DNA of 9,503 nt, from assembly GCA_015491705.1 (NCBI GenBank), contig WFVK01000294.1:1-9503 (forward strand), read 5' to 3'. Numbering within the stretch: position 1 is the stretch's first letter; the number at the start of each line of letters is the position of its first letter. The translations under genes were made by a program, and so were the position numbers. This document shows, piece after piece, positions 6,314-9,503 of this stretch. The stretch is from Nitrospirota bacterium. Lineage in GTDB: Bacteria; Nitrospirota; Thermodesulfovibrionia; UBA6902. Below the pieces are notes generated by a model, which worked only from the letters and a program-made list of their open reading frames with translations, was not told where the DNA came from and did no database searches.

Positions 6314-6627
6314 AGTCCCGTCTCCCCCGTCCTGACGGTATAGGCGCTGTCCACCGGGCTGACAAATATCTTGCCGTCCCCGATAAACCCCGTCTTTGCC
6401 TTTGCCTGTATCAGGTCGACCACCTTTCTTTCATCCTCGTCATCGACGACTATCATCAGCAATGTCTTGGGGAGTTCATCGTAATGCACCGGGCCTACCT
6501 GCAGACCCTTCTGTTTTCCCCTTCCGAAGACCGGCATCTTCGACACGGACGGAAACCCGGCCCCCTCCAGCGCCAGTACCACTTCCTGTTCCTTCTCCGG
6601 CCTTATAAAGGCCCTGATCATTTTCAT
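6310..6627 (-). CDS. nifI1: NifI1, PII-family nitrogenase regulator
   Basis: This 105-residue PII protein is the shorter partner of the NifI pair that controls nitrogenase activity after translation. It opens MKMIRAFIRPEKEQEV, has FGRGKQKGLQVG at 34-45 and a short T-loop region with HYDELPK (48-54), then TGFIGDGKIFVSPV (79-92) and VRTGETGL at the end. No GlnB-type uridylylation tyrosine can be aligned with confidence. The start at 6627 is chosen because AGGAGG lies about 8 nt upstream and this gives the usual NifI1 N-terminus; an in-frame ATG at 6657 would place the ribosome binding site inside the coding region. In most known clusters this gene lies between nifH and nifD; here it follows nifX by about 260 bp. 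Confidence 0.9.
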   Translation of the reverse strand: MKMIRAFIRPEKEQEVVLALEGAGFPSVSKMPVFGRGKQKGLQVGPVHYDELPKTLLMIVVDDEDERKVVDLIQAKAKTGFIGDGKIFVSPVDSAYTVRTGETGL

Positions 6628-6628
6628 A

Positions 6629-6766
6629 TCATCTTCCTCCTTTTTTTCTCCTTTCATTCTGACTCATGTCTCCTGAATTCTTGTCAGGCATTTTCCTGAA
6701 AATATCGGCCGCGGGACAGCGGGCACCCCGAAAAGCTTCATCTGCGATAAATACTCCGCACGGCAT
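6629..6766 (-). CDS. Doubtful 45-residue ORF directly before nifI1
   Basis: An ATG at 6764-6766 opens 45 codons ending in TGA at 6629-6631, one base before the nifI1 ATG. The product begins MPCGVFIADEAFRGARCPAA, has two Cys (3 and 17), and has a basic tail that is simply the translation of the nifI1 ribosome binding region. I do not recognise it. A GAGGGG-like sequence lies somewhat far upstream within the repeat. It could be a leader peptide coupled to nifI1 or chance; the frame also runs open further upstream into the repeat. Confidence 0.22.
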   Translation of the reverse strand: MPCGVFIADEAFRGARCPAADIFRKMPDKNSGDMSQNERRKKGGR

Positions 6767-6770
6767 GTTA

Positions 6771-6894
6771 TAAAGTAACCCCTCCCGGCCTCCCCTTAAC
6801 TTAAGGGGAGGGGGTAACCCCCTGAACCGGCAACCCCTGAACCTCCAACAGGTTTTTACGTCAGGCCCCGCTGCCCGTTCATGCAACATCAGGG
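6771..6894. repeat. Composite dispersed repeat, copy C, between nifX and nifI1
   Basis: The order is: a 23-bp palindrome at 6789-6811 (arms CCTCCCCTTAA and TTAAGGGGAGG around a C) preceded by TAAAGTAACCCCTCCCGG; the C-rich motif AACCCCTGAACCTCC (6832-6846); and the core at 6851-6894 running from GGTTTTTACG to ATGCAACATCAGGG. Copy A at 1-115 has the same order. The last bases of the core overlap the final codons and stop of nifX (stop 6889-6891), so the repeat edge coincides with the gene end. Confidence 0.75.
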
Positions 6895-7287
6895 ATTATC
6901 AATCGCCTTCTTAAGCCACGGAGGCGGCGATGTCTTAAGCTTCTCAAGGAGGAGTTTCAGGGCCTCCTCGATCGGCACCACACCCTTTACTTTCAGGGGC
7001 ATCATGCCACGTCTTACAAGCCTTGCCGCTGACGGCCCGCCTATCTCCGTCAGGTATACGATCCTGCAGTCGGACAGTTTCCCGACCTTCTCCTCCACCC
7101 TTTCATCATGTACCTGTCCCATCCCCTTTGTCCCTTCGACGGCGGTATCCCTGCCTTCTGCGAATTTTCTCATCTCAATAAATTTATAGTCGTCCTTTGT
7201 CAGCTCATACACTGCAAACATTCCGCACCTGCCGAAATGTTCATCGACATTGACACCGTCGGTTGTTGCAAATGCCACCCTGATCAT
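6889..7287 (-). CDS. nifX: NifX, FeMo-cofactor precursor carrier
   Basis: This 132-residue protein is of the dinitrogenase iron-molybdenum cofactor-binding family (PF02579). NifX binds NifB-co and the VK-cluster and moves cofactor precursors between NifB, NifEN and later partners. Marks are the N-terminal strand IRVAFATTDG, VDEHFGRCG (14-22, with His17 and Cys21 as possible cluster contacts), IGGPSAARLVRRG (82-94), and the C-terminal PPPWLKKAI (121-129) typical of NifX rather than NafY. Its ATG shares one base with the nifEN stop (TGATG), so it is probably made by re-initiation after NifEN. The final residues NP and the stop lie in the edge of a dispersed repeat, but length is normal for NifX. 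A generic NifB/NifX-like protein is unlikely given this position. Confidence 0.92.
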   Translation of the reverse strand: MIRVAFATTDGVNVDEHFGRCGMFAVYELTKDDYKFIEMRKFAEGRDTAVEGTKGMGQVHDERVEEKVGKLSDCRIVYLTEIGGPSAARLVRRGMMPLKVKGVVPIEEALKLLLEKLKTSPPPWLKKAIDNP

Positions 7288-9503
7288 CAGTGCACCCCCT
7301 TCATAAGCAGATTTGCCGTATCATTTATCATTGACAGGGTTCCCCTGTAGCCGATGGTGATCCTGGTTGTATATCCTATGATCTTGTACACGGGAAATCC
7401 CATCTGGTACAGAGGCACCCCGAGCCGCGCGGCCGTGTCTTCGGCATGAGAGTTTGAAATCAGCAGGTCGAAATCCCCCCGCACCGAAAACAGGTCACCT
7501 ATGACGATCTTTTTTGCAATGACCGTATCCGCAGCGCGGGGTGAATACGGGAGCACTGCAAGTTCTATGTTTACAGCCATCTCCCTCAGCCACGCGGAAG
7601 TCTGCACGGAAAGGTCGGGCTCAAGCGCTGTGCAAACTCTTTTACCGCTCAGGTAAAAATGGGCATCCCTCATGCCGTCGACCAGCACCATCCTCTGCCT
7701 CAGGTATCTCCGGCTGACCGGCCTGCCGCTTAAGGATGAGAGTATCTTCATGAGCGCATCCGTGCCTTGAAGCCCTGCAACACTGTCCAGGACAATATAT
7801 TCAATCCCGTATTTTTCATGGAGAAACCGGGCCGGTGACTCCATGCTCATACCTATTGCAATCGTAAAGACAGAGCCGCTCATGCCCTCTATATCAGAGA
7901 GTTTCGCGCCTCCCGCGGACAGGGCGGAAAAACCGGGCCTGGCGCCGTCCAGCGAGGAGAGGTCCGGCAGTATAAGGGGCATGAGCCCGAATGACTCGAT
8001 AATCTCCCTGAGCTCGATAAAGTCCGCTGGCGTCAGGTGCGCACCTGCAAGTACATTTATCCTCCCCCTCATCTTATCCTGTTTTCCCGCCTGCTCCTTT
8101 ACAGTCGCCCGCAAGACCGCCTCTGTGGCCCCTGAATATCCCTTCTCCATCCCGGCCTCATAATCAGGAGTCGAAACATGAATAACCCTGAATTTTGAAT
8201 TTTGAATCTTGAATTCTTTTATCACCCCTGATATATCATCCCCTTTGACCTCCGAGAGGCCCGACGTGAGAATCCCTATCAGGTCGGGACGCTGTTTTTC
8301 AATAAATTCCTGTACAACCCTGACTGCATTTTCATCACCGCCCATTACCACGTCTTCCGTGAAGAGTCTTGTGCCTGCCAGGGCCACCGGCTCCCTGAAG
8401 TGTTTTGTCATGAGCACCTTTGCAAGGAAAGTGCACCCCTGTGCCCCGTGAATCACGGGAATCGCCTTGTCTATCCCCTGAAGGGCGAGGGCGGCACCTA
8501 TGGTCTGCGAGTGCTTCAGCGGATTTATCGAGATTGCAGATTGCAGATTTGATTTCATATTCTGACTTCTGACTCCTGACTCCTGTCTTTTGCCCCATGT
8601 CTTCCGGCTGAAAAACCTGATACTGTTGCTTATCTGCTCCGCGAGGTTCACCAGGCCGTCATAGCCGGCATAGGCGATGTGCCTCTCCTGGTTTACATCC
8701 ACAAAGGGGAAACCTTCTTTCATGGCAAGATAAAGGTTCCTGCCGCCGGCAACGAGGATGTCCGCTTTTTTCTCTTTCATGAGCCTTCGCAGGCTGGAGG
8801 GACTCACATCCTCCACAAGTGGGGCGTCAGGACCGAGGATATCCCTGATCTTCTCCTCGTCCTCGAATGTGCTCTTTTTTGTACCCACGGCGACTATCCT
8901 TATGCCGAGATCAAGAAGGGCCGAGACAAAGGACCAGCTCTTTACACCGCCGGTATAAAGAACGGCCCTCATGCCCCTCAGGTGTGCGTACTGTCTCAAC
9001 CTTTCGGAAAGCCTCTTCTCCTCCCTCCTGACAACAGCATCAATCTTGCCGGACAAACCGTACCATGAACCTATCATTCTCAACGCCTTGGATATCTCCG
9101 TCTTCCCGAAAAAAGACACCTCCACGTAGGGTATGCCGTATCTCCTTTCCATCCCCCTTGCTACATTGACAAGGGCGCGGCTGCACAGGACCACATTCAG
9201 TCCCGCCCTGTGTGCATATGTTATCTCTTGAAAAGTCGAATCGCCGGTGATTCTTGACAACACCCTGATGCCCGCTTCTTGAAGAAGCGGTTCAACATTC
9301 CACAGGTCTCCTGCAATGTTGTATTCACCGATGAGATTTACAGTCGGCCCTCCCCCTGATTCCTTGCCGCCGTTACCTGAAGGCCCGGGCCCGCCCGTGC
9401 CGATCACATGCTCAAGCAGCACCTCGCCGGCTATCCTGTTTCCAAGGTTTTTGGGCCCGGCAAAACCGGGGGCATTGACAGGTATGACCCTTATGCCGCA
9501 GAC
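7287..9503 (-). CDS. nifEN: NifE-NifN fusion, FeMo-cofactor assembly scaffold (5' end beyond window)
   Basis: One uninterrupted frame of 738 visible residues holds the C-terminal part of NifE and a whole NifN. NifEN is an alpha2beta2-like scaffold, related to NifDK, on which the FeMo-co precursor gains Mo and homocitrate. Visible residues 8-27 include the NifE signature NAPGFAGPKNLGNRIAGE; VVLCSRALVNVARGMERRYG (residues 104-123) carries the Cys equivalent to the NifD cofactor ligand; FVDVNQERHIAYAGYDG ends the NifE half. After a 24-residue linker (8529-8600) NifN begins INPLKHSQTIGAALAL, with HGAQGC carrying the Cys that binds a 4Fe-4S cluster. The frame is open to base 9503. The linker and a segment within NifN (8190-8217) are built from heptamer repeats. 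An ATG in the linker (8557-8559) might allow separate NifN. Confidence 0.93.
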   Translation of the reverse strand, partial: VCGIRVIPVNAPGFAGPKNLGNRIAGEVLLEHVIGTGGPGPSGNGGKESGGGPTVNLIGEYNIAGDLWNVEPLLQEAGIRVLSRITGDSTFQEITYAHRAGLNVVLCSRALVNVARGMERRYGIPYVEVSFFGKTEISKALRMIGSWYGLSGKIDAVVRREEKRLSERLRQYAHLRGMRAVLYTGGVKSWSFVSALLDLGIRIVAVGTKKSTFEDEEKIRDILGPDAPLVEDVSPSSLRRLMKEKKADILVAGGRNLYLAMKEGFPFVDVNQERHIAYAGYDGLVNLAEQISNSIRFFSRKTWGKRQESGVRSQNMKSNLQSAISINPLKHSQTIGAALALQGIDKAIPVIHGAQGCTFLAKVLMTKHFREPVALAGTRLFTEDVVMGGDENAVRVVQEFIEKQRPDLIGILTSGLSEVKGDDISGVIKEFKIQNSKFRVIHVSTPDYEAGMEKGYSGATEAVLRATVKEQAGKQDKMRGRINVLAGAHLTPADFIELREIIESFGLMPLILPDLSSLDGARPGFSALSAGGAKLSDIEGMSGSVFTIAIGMSMESPARFLHEKYGIEYIVLDSVAGLQGTDALMKILSSLSGRPVSRRYLRQRMVLVDGMRDAHFYLSGKRVCTALEPDLSVQTSAWLREMAVNIELAVLPYSPRAADTVIAKKIVIGDLFSVRGDFDLLISNSHAEDTAARLGVPLYQMGFPVYKIIGYTTRITIGYRGTLSMINDTANLLMKGVH
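8190..8217. repeat. nifEN: Heptanucleotide tandem repeat inside the NifN part of nifEN
   Basis: There are four successive 7-mers: GAATTTT, GAATTTT, GAATCTT, GAATTCT. The 28-bp tract is read on the minus strand as KEFKIQNSKF, between GVI and RVIHVSTPDY of NifN. Composition is far more AT-rich than the surrounding gene, and the net effect leaves the frame open. Confidence 0.8.
8531..8588. repeat. nifEN: Two heptanucleotide repeat tracts forming the NifE-NifN linker
   Basis: AGATTGC occurs twice plus AGATTT (8531-8550), and TCTGACT occurs twice followed by CCTGACT and CCTGTCT (8561-8588). Both tracts lie in the coding linker and are translated on the minus strand as KRQESGVRSQ and SNLQSAIS, with an ATG codon (8557-8559) between them. 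The sequence is unlike either flanking domain. Confidence 0.85.

Noticed and set aside
6628..6888. Sigma-54 promoter and NifA binding site before nifI1
   Set aside because: No TGGCAC-N5-TTGC-like element or TGT-N10-ACA site could be found by eye in the spacer.
8335..8598. Alternative minus-strand frame (87 codons) over the NifE-NifN junction
   Set aside because: It is an out-of-frame reading of nifEN; the heptamer repeats read open in several frames, and the product has no recognisable features.

Overview
This window comes from an anaerobic, nitrogen-fixing bacterium of moderate GC content. The pairing of nif genes with two NifI-type PII proteins, a futalosine-compatible UbiD decarboxylase, and abundant heptanucleotide tandem repeats in spacers and even genes would fit a Nitrospirota (Thermodesulfovibrio-like) or deltaproteobacterial genome. 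That placement is an inference; no rRNA or taxonomic marker is present.

Layout. A DUF502 membrane protein (280-822, +) converges on a minus-strand block that fills the rest of the window. Read in the direction of transcription (right to left), the block has two parts. (1) A nif segment: a natural nifE-nifN fusion whose 5' end lies beyond base 9503, then nifX (TGATG overlap), a 260-bp spacer with repeats and a doubtful 45-codon ORF, nifI1, nifI2 (ATGA overlap), and a nif-type 2[4Fe-4S] ferredoxin. (2) A non-nif segment: a 503-aa protein whose C-terminal half carries what looks like a divergent RelA/SpoT nucleotidyltransferase domain, a UbiD-family decarboxylase, a small three-helix membrane protein, and a NimA-like FMN-binding split-barrel protein.

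How the nif genes fit together. NifEN is the scaffold on which the FeMo-cofactor precursor matures. NifX binds and carries cofactor precursors. NifI1 and NifI2 are the pair that, in archaea and anaerobic bacteria, binds nitrogenase and switches it off when fixed nitrogen is plentiful. The ferredoxin is a likely electron donor for nitrogenase or for cofactor assembly. nifH, nifD, nifK and the 5' part of nifE are expected beyond the right edge.

Repeats. Most of the longer spacers (1-279, 1319-1405, 3641-3746, 5259-5495, 5778-5896, 6628-6888) hold members of one or two dispersed palindromic repeat families or GC-rich inverted repeats. Two heptamer tracts lie inside the nifEN reading frame, and one of them forms the linker between the NifE and NifN halves. 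The most noteworthy points are the repeat-built NifE-NifN linker, the RelA/SpoT-like protein of unknown function, the position of nifI1-nifI2 after nifX, and the composite dispersed repeat.
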